From an uncultured Jannaschia sp. (GTDB taxonomy: Bacteria; Pseudomonadota; Alphaproteobacteria; Rhodobacterales; Rhodobacteraceae): a stretch of 64,000 nucleotides of DNA. Below the pieces are notes generated by a model that saw nothing but the letters and a program-made list of their open reading frames with translations, did not search any database and was not told the origin of the DNA. A program made the position numbers and the translations under genes. The stretch is taken from NCBI RefSeq assembly GCF_947503795.1, contig NZ_CANNEZ010000003.1, positions 434,436 to 498,435 on the forward strand. The letters are read 5' to 3'. Shown here one piece after another: positions 18,002 to 26,461 of this stretch; position 1 is the stretch's first letter; every line of letters begins with the position of its first letter.

Positions 18002-19198
18002 TCAGCCCTTCGTGAAGATCCGCTCGTAGGCCGCGAGGAGATGGGGCACCGAATGCTCCCAGCTCAGCTCGTCCAGTACCCGGCGGCGGCCCTGTTGGCC
18101 CATGGCGCGCGCGGCCTCGGGATCGTCGATCAGCGCGGCGATCTCGGCGGCCAGTTCGCCGGGATCGTTCCGCGTCGCGTAGCGCGACGCATCGCCCGCC
18201 GAGGCGCGCCCCTCGGTCAGGTCGAACTGCACGCTGGGCTTCTCGAGGGTCATGTATTCCATGATCTTGTTCATGGTGGAGATGTCGTTCATCGCATTCT
18301 TCGGATCCGGCGCGACGCCGATATCGATGCTGTTGAGCGCGGCGAGCATCGCCTCTCCGTAGAGCGCGCCGGTGAAGGTGAAGCGGTCCGTCAGACCCCG
18401 CTCGGCCACCAGCGCCTCGATCACCGCTTGGTGTGGGCCGAAGCCGACGATCAGCGCGTGGACGTCGCGCCCGTCAGTCGCCAAGCGTTGCACTGCCTCG
18501 ACCAGAAGCTCCAGCCCCTCCTGCTGGCCGATAATCCCGATCCAGCCCAGCATCGTCGCCGCGCGGCGATAGGCCGGGTCGCCGGGGCCGGGCACGAACT
18601 TCTCGACCTTGGGGGCGGATCGCACGACGAACACGTCCTCGAAGGCCATGCCGCCGCGATCGCGCGCGATGCGGGCGAAGCTTTCGTTGGTGGCCAGCGA
18701 GACGTCGGCACAGGCGAAGGTGATCCGCTCCCAGAGGCGCATCACGCCGTAGAGCAGGCCGCGCTTGCCGAACTTGGCCTCGAAGAGCTCGGGGCAGACG
18801 TCGTGATGATCGAAGAGATAGCGCACGCCCGCCGCGCGGTAGCGCAGTGCCAGAAGCCAGACGAGATCGGGCGGGTTGCAGCCATGAATGACGTCGAAGC
18901 CGCGTTCGCGCCGCACGATGCGGGCCAGCCGGAACCAGTGCCGGATCGCGTGCAGATATTCGCGCGCATAGGCCACCGCGCCCGAATGCGCCTCGGGCGG
19001 GGCGGGGTGGCGATAGATGTGGACGCCGTCGATCACCTCGCGCGGCGCGTCCCAGCCCCGGCCCGTGGGGCAGATCACCGACACCTCGTAGCCCGCCGCC
19101 CTGAGCGACGTCGCCTCCAGCCAGACGCGGCGGTCAAGCGGGACCGGCAAGTTCTCCACCACTATGAGGACGCGGCGGGGGGTGGTAAATCGGCTCAT
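18002..19198 (-). CDS. Glycosyltransferase family 4
   Basis: A 398-residue GT-B glycosyltransferase: an N-terminal Rossmann half beginning RRVLIVVENLPVPLDRRVW, and a C-terminal half with FVPGPGD, GWIGIIGQQEGLELLVEAV and the E-x7-E region at MNKIMEYMTLEKP. It likely transfers a sugar from a nucleotide donor to the growing lipid-linked repeat. The stop is three bases from the convergent exosortase stop, and the gene diverges from ugd. The ATG at 19198 begins directly before the fold; the longer frame runs into the divergent promoter region. Confidence 0.88.
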   Translation of the reverse strand: MSRFTTPRRVLIVVENLPVPLDRRVWLEATSLRAAGYEVSVICPTGRGWDAPREVIDGVHIYRHPAPPEAHSGAVAYAREYLHAIRHWFRLARIVRRERGFDVIHGCNPPDLVWLLALRYRAAGVRYLFDHHDVCPELFEAKFGKRGLLYGVMRLWERITFACADVSLATNESFARIARDRGGMAFEDVFVVRSAPKVEKFVPGPGDPAYRRAATMLGWIGIIGQQEGLELLVEAVQRLATDGRDVHALIVGFGPHQAVIEALVAERGLTDRFTFTGALYGEAMLAALNSIDIGVAPDPKNAMNDISTMNKIMEYMTLEKPSVQFDLTEGRASAGDASRYATRNDPGELAAEIAALIDDPEAARAMGQQGRRRVLDELSWEHSVPHLLAAYERIFTKG

Positions 19199-19392
19199 CG
19201 CGACCTCGGGCGGGCAGGTGGGCCCAAGGGGCCGGAGGACGTCCCGGATGGCAAGGGCGATAGGCGGTTTTCGCCGCCCCGGATGGCCAAGACGGCACAG
19301 CCTGCGCCATACACTTGCCGCGATTGGCTGCAAAACCGGGCCAAACCGGAAACAGGGTGGCGCGAGAGCCCCCATTGTCACGAGGATCGGCA

Positions 19393-20700
19393 ATGAAGAT
19401 TGCAATGATCGGGACGGGCTATGTCGGCCTCGTCTCCGGGGTGTGTTTTTCGGATTTCGGCCACGAGGTCGTCTGCGTCGACCGCGATCCCGCCAAGATC
19501 GAGATGCTGGAGGGCGGGCGCGTCCCGATCTTCGAGCCGGGGCTCGAGGATCTGATGGTGCGCAATGTCGGATCGGGGCGCCTGACCTTCACCACCGATC
19601 TCGGCGCCGCGGTCGACGGGGCCGATGCCGTGTTCATCGCCGTCGGCACGCCGACGCGCCGGGGCGACGGCCATGCCGACCTGACCTACGTGATGGCCGC
19701 CGCCGAGGAGATCGCGCGCGCGCTGACGGGCTATGCGGTCGTGGTGACGAAATCGACCGTGCCCGTAGGCACCAACCGCAAGGTGGCCGACGCCATGCGG
19801 GCCGCTGCACCCGAGGCCGCGTTCGACGTCGCCTCGAACCCTGAATTCCTGCGCGAGGGTGCTGCGATCGACGACTTCATGCGCCCCGACCGTGTCGTCG
19901 TCGGGGTCGAGAGCGAACGCGCCGGGGACGTCATGTCCGACATCTACCGCCCGCTCTACCTGCGCGATTTCCCGATCATGATCACCGATCTCGAATCGGC
20001 GGAGATGATCAAATACGCCGCCAACGCCTTCCTTGCGACGAAGATCACCTTCATCAACGAGATCGCCGCGCTCTGCGAGCGGGTTGGCGCTGACGTTAAG
20101 AAGGTGTCGAAGGGCATCGGCATGGACGGCCGGATCGGCAACAAGTTCCTGCATGCCGGGCCGGGCTACGGCGGCTCGTGCTTTCCCAAGGACACGAGCG
20201 CGCTGGCCCGGATCGGGCAGGAGCACGCGGTCCCGATGCGCATCGTCGAGACGGTCATCCAGGTGAACGAGGGCGTGAAGCACCGCATGATCGAGAAGCT
20301 GCGCGACCTCTGCGACGGGTCGTTCAACGGACGCACGATCGCGGTGCTGGGCGTGACGTTCAAGCCCAACACCGACGACATGCGCGACGCACCCAGCCTG
20401 ACGATCGTGCCCGCGCTGGTGGGCGGCGGCGCGCGCGTGCGCGTCGTCGATCCCCAGGGCCGCCGCGAGGGCGAGGCGCTGCTGCCTGGAGTGACCTGGT
20501 GCGATGACCCCTACGAGGCGTCGGACGGCGCGGATCTTCTGGTCCTGCTGACCGAGTGGAACGAGTTCCGCGCCCTCGACCTGCCGCGCATCGCCGAGGC
20601 CATGGGGACCGCCCGCATGGCCGATCTGCGCAACATCTACAGCCCCGCCGACGTGCTGGACGCGGGCTTCACCGCCTATGACGCGGTGGGCCGTCGGTGA
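19393..20700 (+). CDS. ugd: UDP-glucose 6-dehydrogenase
   Basis: A 435-residue NAD-dependent enzyme that oxidises UDP-glucose to UDP-glucuronate, supplying an acidic sugar for the polysaccharide. It has the N-terminal dinucleotide motif GTGYVGLVSG, VGTPTRRGDGHADL, KSTVPVGTNRK, and SNPEFLREG. The catalytic cysteine lies in GPGYGGSCFPKD, and the C-terminal domain contains GVTFKPNTDDMRD. Full family length. The start has GAGG eight bases upstream. The stop overlaps the GTG of the following glycosyltransferase. Confidence 0.95.
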   Translation: MKIAMIGTGYVGLVSGVCFSDFGHEVVCVDRDPAKIEMLEGGRVPIFEPGLEDLMVRNVGSGRLTFTTDLGAAVDGADAVFIAVGTPTRRGDGHADLTYVMAAAEEIARALTGYAVVVTKSTVPVGTNRKVADAMRAAAPEAAFDVASNPEFLREGAAIDDFMRPDRVVVGVESERAGDVMSDIYRPLYLRDFPIMITDLESAEMIKYAANAFLATKITFINEIAALCERVGADVKKVSKGIGMDGRIGNKFLHAGPGYGGSCFPKDTSALARIGQEHAVPMRIVETVIQVNEGVKHRMIEKLRDLCDGSFNGRTIAVLGVTFKPNTDDMRDAPSLTIVPALVGGGARVRVVDPQGRREGEALLPGVTWCDDPYEASDGADLLVLLTEWNEFRALDLPRIAEAMGTARMADLRNIYSPADVLDAGFTAYDAVGRR

Positions 20701-21938
20701 AGATCCTCTTCGTTCATCAGAACATGCCCGGCCAATACCGGGAGCTTCTGGATTGGCTGAGGACGCAGGGCGGTCACGAACTGGTCTTCCTGACCCAGCG
20801 CCGCAATTACCCCGAGGTCGCGGGCGTCCGGAAGGTCGTCTATGCGCCGCATCACAGGCCCGCAAAGGGCACCTACGGCCTGTCGAAGGTGTGGGAGGAG
20901 GCGACAGGTGCCGGCTATGGCGCGGCCTTGGCCATCGCCAGGCTCCGCGACGAGGGCTTCGTGCCGGACATCGTGCTCGGCCATACCGGCTGGGGCGAGA
21001 TGCTGTTCTTGCGCCAGGTCCTGCCGGACGTGCCCGTGCTCGGCTTCTTCGAATATTACTACCGCGAGTTCGGCGGCCCCGTGAATTTCGACCCTGAGGA
21101 GCCGGTAACCGCGGCCGCCCCGTTCCTTCTCGAGGCGCGGAATGCCGTGCCGAACCACAATATCCACGTCGTCGATCGGGGACTCGCCCCGACGCGGTGG
21201 CAGAAGGACTGCTTCCCCGAGGCCTTCCATGACAAGCTCTACGTTTGCCATGACGGCATCCGCACCGACCATCTGCGCCCTGATCCGAAGGCCGCGCTCG
21301 AACTTACGCGGATCGGACGGATCACCCGCGACGACGAGATCGTCACCTATGTCGCGCGCAACATGGAGCGGACGCGCGGCTTCCACATCTTCATGCGCGC
21401 GCTGCCCGAGATCCTCGCCGCGCGCCCCGACGCACGGGCCCTGATCGTGGGCGGATCGGGCACATCCTACGGCAAGGCCAGCGACGCCGAGGGCGGTTTT
21501 CGCGCCGAGATGGAGCGCGAGGTCGGCGACCGGCTCGACTGGGATCGCGTGCATTTTCTGGGCCAGGTGCCCTATCCCGACTTCAAGCGCATCGTCCAGA
21601 TCAGTCGCTGCCACGTCTACCTGACGATGCCCTTCGTGCTGTCCTGGTCGCTTCTGGAATCGATGGCGATGGAAGCCACGATCGTCGCGTCCGACGTGGC
21701 CCCCGTCCGCGAGGCGGTGACCCATGGCGAGACCGGTCTTCTGGTGGATTTCTTCCGCCCCGACCTTCTGGCGCGGCAGGTGATCGAGGTGCTGTCCGAT
21801 CCGGCGGCGTTCGCCCATCTCGGGCCCGCCGCCCGCGACCATGTCGTCCGGACCTACGACTTCCTCGATGTCTGCCTGCCGCAGCACGTGGCCCAGATCA
21901 ACGCGCTCGTCCCCGCGGATCGGCGGATCGCCCTCTGA
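20697..21938 (+). CDS. Glycosyltransferase family 4
   Basis: A 413-residue GT-B glycosyltransferase starting at a GTG that overlaps the ugd stop (GTGA). Motifs include ILFVHQNMPGQYR at the N-terminus, the donor-domain VTYVARNMERTRGFHIFMRA, LIVGGSG, and the C-terminal PFVLSWSLLESMAMEATIVASDVAPVREAV with its conserved glutamate. Coupling to ugd upstream and proximity to kpsF downstream suggest it uses a nucleotide uronic acid or adds to a Kdo-containing structure; this is inference. Confidence 0.88.
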   Translation: MKILFVHQNMPGQYRELLDWLRTQGGHELVFLTQRRNYPEVAGVRKVVYAPHHRPAKGTYGLSKVWEEATGAGYGAALAIARLRDEGFVPDIVLGHTGWGEMLFLRQVLPDVPVLGFFEYYYREFGGPVNFDPEEPVTAAAPFLLEARNAVPNHNIHVVDRGLAPTRWQKDCFPEAFHDKLYVCHDGIRTDHLRPDPKAALELTRIGRITRDDEIVTYVARNMERTRGFHIFMRALPEILAARPDARALIVGGSGTSYGKASDAEGGFRAEMEREVGDRLDWDRVHFLGQVPYPDFKRIVQISRCHVYLTMPFVLSWSLLESMAMEATIVASDVAPVREAVTHGETGLLVDFFRPDLLARQVIEVLSDPAAFAHLGPAARDHVVRTYDFLDVCLPQHVAQINALVPADRRIAL

Positions 21939-21982
21939 CGAACAGTTGCGCCGCCCCCGCCCCGGCCCTATCTGCGATCCCC

Positions 21983-22927
21983 ATGACGGACCCCATCGAC
22001 ACCGGCCGCGAGGTCCTGCGCACCGAGGCGGCCGCACTCTCCGCGCTGGCCGACGCGATGCCCGAGGACTTCCGCGCCGTCGTGGACCTCTTCGCCGAGA
22101 TGTCGGGTCGCGTCATCGTCACCGGCATCGGCAAGTCCGGCCACATCGCCCGCAAGATCGCCGCCACCCTGGCCTCGACCGGGACGCCTGCCCATTTCGT
22201 GCATCCCGCCGAGGCGAGCCACGGCGATCTGGGGATGGTGACGCGCGACGACGTGATCCTCGCGATCTCCAATTCCGGCGAGGCGCCCGAGCTGCGCGAC
22301 ATGATCGAGCATTCGCGCCGTTTCGGGGTGCCCCTCGTCGGCCTCTCGTCGCGGCCCGACAGCACGCTGATGCGGGCCGCGGACCACCTCCTGACGATCC
22401 CCGCACTGCCCGAGGCCTGCGGGCTGGGCGTGGTGCCGACCACCTCGACCACGCTGACACTGGGCCTGGGCGACGCGCTGGCCGTCGCCCTCCTCCGGCG
22501 CCGGCAGTTCCAGCCCGAGGATTTCCGCGTCTTCCATCCCGGCGGCAAGCTCGGCGCGCAGATGTCCACCGTGGCCCAACTGATGCATGACGACCGCCTG
22601 CCCGTCGTCGATGCGTCGACCCCGATGGAGGAGGTCCTCCTGACGATGACGGGCGCGGGCTTCGGCATCGCAGCCGTGACCGAAGGCGAGGTTCTGACGG
22701 GCGTCATCACCGATGGCGACCTGCGGCGCGGCTTCGGGACCCTGGCCGGGCGGAATGCCGGCGATATCGCCACGCGCGATCCCCTGACGGTGCCGCCCGA
22801 CATGCTGGCCGTGCGCGCGCTGGCGCTTCTCAACGAACGCAAGCTGAACGTGCTGATCGTATGCGATGATGCGCGCCCCGTGGGCGTGCTGCATATTCAC
22901 GACCTCTTGCGGGCGGGCGTCGCGTGA
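21983..22927 (+). CDS. kpsF: D-arabinose 5-phosphate isomerase (KpsF/GutQ/KdsD family)
   Basis: A 314-residue enzyme with an N-terminal SIS domain (VTGIGKSGHIARKIAATLAS, then EASHGDLGMV) and two C-terminal CBS repeats (from about residue 200). It interconverts ribulose 5-phosphate and arabinose 5-phosphate, the first step toward Kdo. The stop overlaps the GTG of kdsB, which in turn overlaps kdsA, giving a complete CMP-Kdo supply cassette at the end of the polysaccharide locus. Confidence 0.93.
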   Translation: MTDPIDTGREVLRTEAAALSALADAMPEDFRAVVDLFAEMSGRVIVTGIGKSGHIARKIAATLASTGTPAHFVHPAEASHGDLGMVTRDDVILAISNSGEAPELRDMIEHSRRFGVPLVGLSSRPDSTLMRAADHLLTIPALPEACGLGVVPTTSTTLTLGLGDALAVALLRRRQFQPEDFRVFHPGGKLGAQMSTVAQLMHDDRLPVVDASTPMEEVLLTMTGAGFGIAAVTEGEVLTGVITDGDLRRGFGTLAGRNAGDIATRDPLTVPPDMLAVRALALLNERKLNVLIVCDDARPVGVLHIHDLLRAGVA

Positions 22928-23709
22928 AAACCGCGATCCTGATCCCCGCGCGCTATGCCTCGACGCGCTATCCGGGCAAGCCGCTGGCCGAGCTCCGGCA
23001 GGCGGACGGGACGACGAAGACCCTCATCCAGATGACATGGGAAGCCGCGCGCACCGTCTCGGGCGTGGCCGAGATCCATGTCGCCACCGATGACGACCGC
23101 ATCGCGGATGCGGCACGCGGGTTCGGGGCCTCGGTCGTGATGACCTCGCCCGAGGCCGCCAACGGCACCGAACGCTGCGCCGAAGCACTGGCCGAGGTGG
23201 AGGCCGACCTGATCGTGAACCTGCAGGGCGACGCGCCGCTGACCCCGCCCTGGTTCGTCGAGGCGCTGATCGAGCGGATGGCCATCGATGGCGACGCCGC
23301 CGTCGCGACGCCGGTCCTGCGCTGCGACCGGAAGACCTACGAGATGTTCGTCGAGGACCGGAAGGCCGACCGCGTCGGCGGCACGACGGCCGTCTTCGAC
23401 CGGCGCGGCCACGGGCTCTACTTCTCGAAGGAAGTGATCCCCTACATTGCGCCCGGCAAGCTCCCCGATCCGATCCCCGTGTTCCACCATGTCGGCGTCT
23501 ACGCCTACCGGCCCGACGCGCTGCGGTCCTATATGTGCTGGCCCGAAGGCCAGCTGGAGCGGCGCGAGGGGCTTGAGCAACTGCGCTTTCTCGAGAACGG
23601 CGCGACGGTCGCCTGCGTCGAGGTCGAGGCGCGCGGTCGGATCTTCTGGGAGCTCAACAACCCCGAGGACGTCCCCCGGATCGAAGCCGTGCTAGGAGCC
23701 AGCCGATGA
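22924..23709 (+). CDS. kdsB: 3-deoxy-manno-octulosonate cytidylyltransferase
   Basis: A 261-residue nucleotidyltransferase that activates Kdo with CTP to give CMP-Kdo. It begins with the signature [18 protein letters not shown], followed by [16 protein letters not shown] (metal-binding aspartate) and HHVGVYAYR. The length is slightly above the 245-255 typical of KdsB and KpsU. The GTG start overlaps the kpsF stop; the stop overlaps the ATG of kdsA. CMP-Kdo feeds both lipid A (see waaA at 29691-30977) and possibly a Kdo-containing capsule or exopolysaccharide. Confidence 0.93.
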   Translation: MKTAILIPARYASTRYPGKPLAELRQADGTTKTLIQMTWEAARTVSGVAEIHVATDDDRIADAARGFGASVVMTSPEAANGTERCAEALAEVEADLIVNLQGDAPLTPPWFVEALIERMAIDGDAAVATPVLRCDRKTYEMFVEDRKADRVGGTTAVFDRRGHGLYFSKEVIPYIAPGKLPDPIPVFHHVGVYAYRPDALRSYMCWPEGQLERREGLEQLRFLENGATVACVEVEARGRIFWELNNPEDVPRIEAVLGASR

Positions 23710-24542
23710 CCCCCATCCGATCGAAGACCATCGACGTCTCGGGCATCCCCGTCGGCGGGTCCGAGCCCTTCATGCTGATCACCGGCCCGTGCCAGCTCGA
23801 AAGCCTCGACCACGCGCGCATGATGGCCGAACGCATCGCCGAGGCCTGCGCGCCGACGGGCACGCGCTGGGTCTTCAAGGCGAGCTACGACAAGGCCAAC
23901 CGATCCTCGTTGGGGGCCCAGCGGGGCCTCGGGATGGAGGAGGGGCTGCGGGTCCTTGGCGACATCAAGACCGAGTTCGGCTGCCCCGTACTGACCGACG
24001 TTCACCTGCCCGACCATTGCGCGCCCGCGGCCGAGATTTGCGACGTGCTTCAGATCCCCGCCTTCCTGTCGCGCCAGACGGACCTCCTGCTGGCCGCCGG
24101 CGAAACGGGGCGTGCGATCAACATCAAGAAGGGCCAGTTCCTCGCCCCGTGGGACATGCCCAACGTCGCCGCCAAGGTCGCGAGCACCGGCAACGAGCGC
24201 ATCATGCTCTGCGAGCGGGGGACGAGCTTCGGCTACAACACGCTGGTCAGCGACTTCCGCGGCCTGCCGACGATGGAGGCGACGGGCTACCCCGTCGTCT
24301 TCGACGCGACCCATTCGGTGCAGCAGCCCGGCGGGCAGGGCAGCTCGTCCGGCGGCCAGCGCGAGTTCGCACCCGTCCTCGCCCGCGCGGCCTGCGCGGT
24401 CGGCGTCTCGGCGCTCTTCATCGAGACGCATCAGGACCCGGACAACGCACCTTCGGACGGCCCGAACATGATCCCCGTCGACCGTATGGCGGACCTGATC
24501 GCCGAGCTTCGCGCCTTCGACGACCTCCGCAAGGGGCGCTAA
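23706..24542 (+). CDS. kdsA: 3-deoxy-8-phosphooctulonate synthase
   Basis: A 278-residue TIM-barrel aldolase that condenses phosphoenolpyruvate with arabinose 5-phosphate. Motifs include [56 protein letters not shown] and [12 protein letters not shown]. The ATG overlaps the kdsB stop (ATGA). It is the last gene of the plus-strand run that begins with ugd. Confidence 0.95.
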   Translation: MTPIRSKTIDVSGIPVGGSEPFMLITGPCQLESLDHARMMAERIAEACAPTGTRWVFKASYDKANRSSLGAQRGLGMEEGLRVLGDIKTEFGCPVLTDVHLPDHCAPAAEICDVLQIPAFLSRQTDLLLAAGETGRAINIKKGQFLAPWDMPNVAAKVASTGNERIMLCERGTSFGYNTLVSDFRGLPTMEATGYPVVFDATHSVQQPGGQGSSSGGQREFAPVLARAACAVGVSALFIETHQDPDNAPSDGPNMIPVDRMADLIAELRAFDDLRKGR

Positions 24543-24570
24543 CGATCCGTTAAGGTTAACCGCCCCCCGT

Positions 24571-24621
24571 TCCTCTGGCCCAAATACCTCGGGGGGCCCG
24601 AAGGGCGGGGGCAGCGCCCCC
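24571..24621 (-). repeat. Intergenic repeat copy A (core plus GC hairpin)
   Basis: Reading on the minus strand, the core GAGGTATTTGGGCCAGAGGA (24571-24590) matches, with one base indel, a core at 53627-53647. Next to it lies a GC hairpin at 24607-24621. It lies between kdsA and the DedA gene. I recall similar GTATTT-containing GC-rich intergenic elements in Rhodobacteraceae genomes; they probably act in transcript ends. Confidence 0.5.
24607..24621 (+). terminator. Hairpin after kdsA
   Basis: GGGGGC, a three-base loop AGC, GCCCCC. It lies 65 bases after the kdsA stop with no U-run, so it is a weak or factor-dependent terminator candidate. Confidence 0.35.
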
Positions 24622-24643
24622 TCCGACCCACCAAGGCGTGCCG

Positions 24644-25252
24644 ATGTTTGAATGGATCCTCTCCGTCATGGCCGCTGCGGGCTATCCCGGCCTCGCCTTC
24701 CTCATGGCGCTCGAGAATGTCTTCCCGCCCATCCCGTCCGAGGTGGTCGTCCCGCTGGCCGGGTTCCTCGCCGCCGAGGGCACGCTGTCGCTTGTCCCGG
24801 TGATCCTCGTGGCGACCGCAGGCTCGGTCGCGGGCGCGACCTTCTGGTACTGGGTTGGCCTCCGGATCGGCGAGGCGCGGCTCAGGGCTTTCGCCGACCG
24901 CCACGGGCGCTGGCTCACAATCTCCGCCCACGACGTGGATGCGGCCGCCCTGTGGTTTCGACGCCATGGTCCTTGGGCCGTGTTTCTCGGCCGGATGATG
25001 CCCGGCCTGCGGACGCTGATCTCGGTCCCGGCCGGGGTCGCGCGTATGCCGATGCTGCCCTTCCTCGTCTGGTCTACCTTGGGCAGTCTTGTGTGGATCG
25101 GCGGCCTCGCGCTGCTGGGCTACGTGCTCCAGTCGCAATACGATCGCATCGCAGCCTGGATGGAGCCGGCAAGCTGGATCGTGCTGGGTGCGGCCGTCGG
25201 CATCTATCTCTGGCGTCTGGTCCGACAGGAAGCCCGAAGCCCGCGCCCCTAG
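24644..25252 (+). CDS. DedA/SNARE-associated family membrane protein
   Basis: A 202-residue inner-membrane protein with about five hydrophobic segments. Family landmarks are ENVFPPIPSEVVVPLAGFLA near residue 25, the arginine-containing FLGRMMPGLRTLISVPAGVARM, and a terminal helix. DedA proteins recycle lipid carriers or phospholipids between leaflets and support envelope stress and peptide resistance. ATG at 24644 is chosen because AAGG lies eight bases upstream; GTG at 24638 would leave almost no spacing. The last four bases overlap the convergent AlkB-type gene. Confidence 0.88.
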   Translation: MFEWILSVMAAAGYPGLAFLMALENVFPPIPSEVVVPLAGFLAAEGTLSLVPVILVATAGSVAGATFWYWVGLRIGEARLRAFADRHGRWLTISAHDVDAAALWFRRHGPWAVFLGRMMPGLRTLISVPAGVARMPMLPFLVWSTLGSLVWIGGLALLGYVLQSQYDRIAAWMEPASWIVLGAAVGIYLWRLVRQEARSPRP

Positions 25253-26394
25253 CGCGGCAGCGGGTTCGACGCCGTCTTGTAGGCGGACCAATCCTCGATA
25301 TCGGGGTAGAACCGCGCCCGCCACGCGCGGACCTTCGGGTTCATCATCCGGCGCCAGAGCGGCGGGATCATCGCCGCAAAGGTCATCACCGGATAGCCCG
25401 CCGGCAGTTGCGGCGCGTCGTCCGGCGCATAGGTCTGCAGGAGCGGGAAGGGCCGGTCGGGCTTGTAGTGATGGTCCGAATGGCGCTGGAGATTGATCAA
25501 CAGCCAGTTCGACGCCTTCTGGGCCGAGTTCCACGAATGGTGCGGGCGGACCGGCTCGTACTTGCCGTCGCCGAGGTGCCGGCGGGTCAGGCCGTAATGC
25601 TCGATGTAATTGACGAGTTCGAGCTGCCAGATCGCCGAGGCCGCCTGCACGAGGAAGAGGACCAGCCCGACCCACCCCCCGAGGATCAGCGCGAGGAGCA
25701 GCATTGCGCCCTGCAGGGCCCAGTAGCGCCAGAACGGATTCGAGCGGTGCCAGCGGGACACGCCCTTCCGGGCCAGCATCGCCGCTTCGGCGTTCCAGGC
25801 CGAGGCGAGAGACTGCCGCAAGACACGCGGGAAGAAGCGGTGGAAGCCTTCGTTATAGCGCGCCGTCACCGGGTCGCGCGGCGTGGCGACATAGCGATGA
25901 TGCACAAGGAGGTGTTCCGAGCGGAAATGCGAATACAGCACCATCGCCAGGAGGATGTCGCCGAGCCAGCGGTCGAGACGCGGCTTCTGGTGCATCAGTT
26001 CGTGGCTGTAGTTGATGCCGACGGTCCCCGAGAGGACCCCCATGCCAAAGAACAGGCCCCACAGCTCCCACGCGCCCAGATGGTCGGCGCGGGTCGCGTA
26101 CCAGATCAGGCCGAACAGCGTCGCGAACTGGACCGGGGCCCATATCAGCGTGATCGCCCGGTACCACCCGAGGCCCGAACGCTCCATCTCGGGGTCGGCA
26201 TTGCCTTCTTCCAGCCCGGCGAGCGCATCGAGCAGCGAGTACATGCCCCAGGAATAGAACGGCACCAGAGCCACCCACCACCCGCCCTGGATCGCGGCGA
26301 ACCACACCATCGGCACGAGCGTCAGCGACACCCAGAACGGGAGGGCGCGCAGCGGCGCGCGGACGCGATCGTCGGCAAGCGTGGTGATGGTCAT
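25249..26394 (-). CDS. AlkB-type alkane 1-monooxygenase (integral-membrane di-iron hydroxylase)
   Basis: A 381-residue membrane enzyme with about six hydrophobic helices and the complete di-iron histidine set: HELMH at 131-135, EHLLVHH followed by RYVATPRDP at 160-175, NYIEHYG at 262-268 and LQRHSDHH at 302-309. These match AlkB/AlkM terminal alkane hydroxylases rather than desaturases. The reaction needs rubredoxin and a reductase, neither of which is encoded nearby. It stands alone, convergent with the DedA gene and upstream of nothing obviously related. The substrate could be medium-chain alkanes or another terminal methyl compound. Confidence 0.88.
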   Translation of the reverse strand: MTITTLADDRVRAPLRALPFWVSLTLVPMVWFAAIQGGWWVALVPFYSWGMYSLLDALAGLEEGNADPEMERSGLGWYRAITLIWAPVQFATLFGLIWYATRADHLGAWELWGLFFGMGVLSGTVGINYSHELMHQKPRLDRWLGDILLAMVLYSHFRSEHLLVHHRYVATPRDPVTARYNEGFHRFFPRVLRQSLASAWNAEAAMLARKGVSRWHRSNPFWRYWALQGAMLLLALILGGWVGLVLFLVQAASAIWQLELVNYIEHYGLTRRHLGDGKYEPVRPHHSWNSAQKASNWLLINLQRHSDHHYKPDRPFPLLQTYAPDDAPQLPAGYPVMTFAAMIPPLWRRMMNPKVRAWRARFYPDIEDWSAYKTASNPLPR

Positions 26395-26461
26395 GACTGT
26401 CCCGATTTTCAGCGATAATACCGCATCGGGGCCGGTCCCGCCAAGCGGGTGCGGCGAAACG

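Noticed and set aside
19243..19291. Short direct repeat CCGGATGGCAAG / CCGGATGGCCAAG between the GT4 and ugd genes
   Set aside because: Only about 12 imperfect bases and no palindromic structure; not enough to call an operator.
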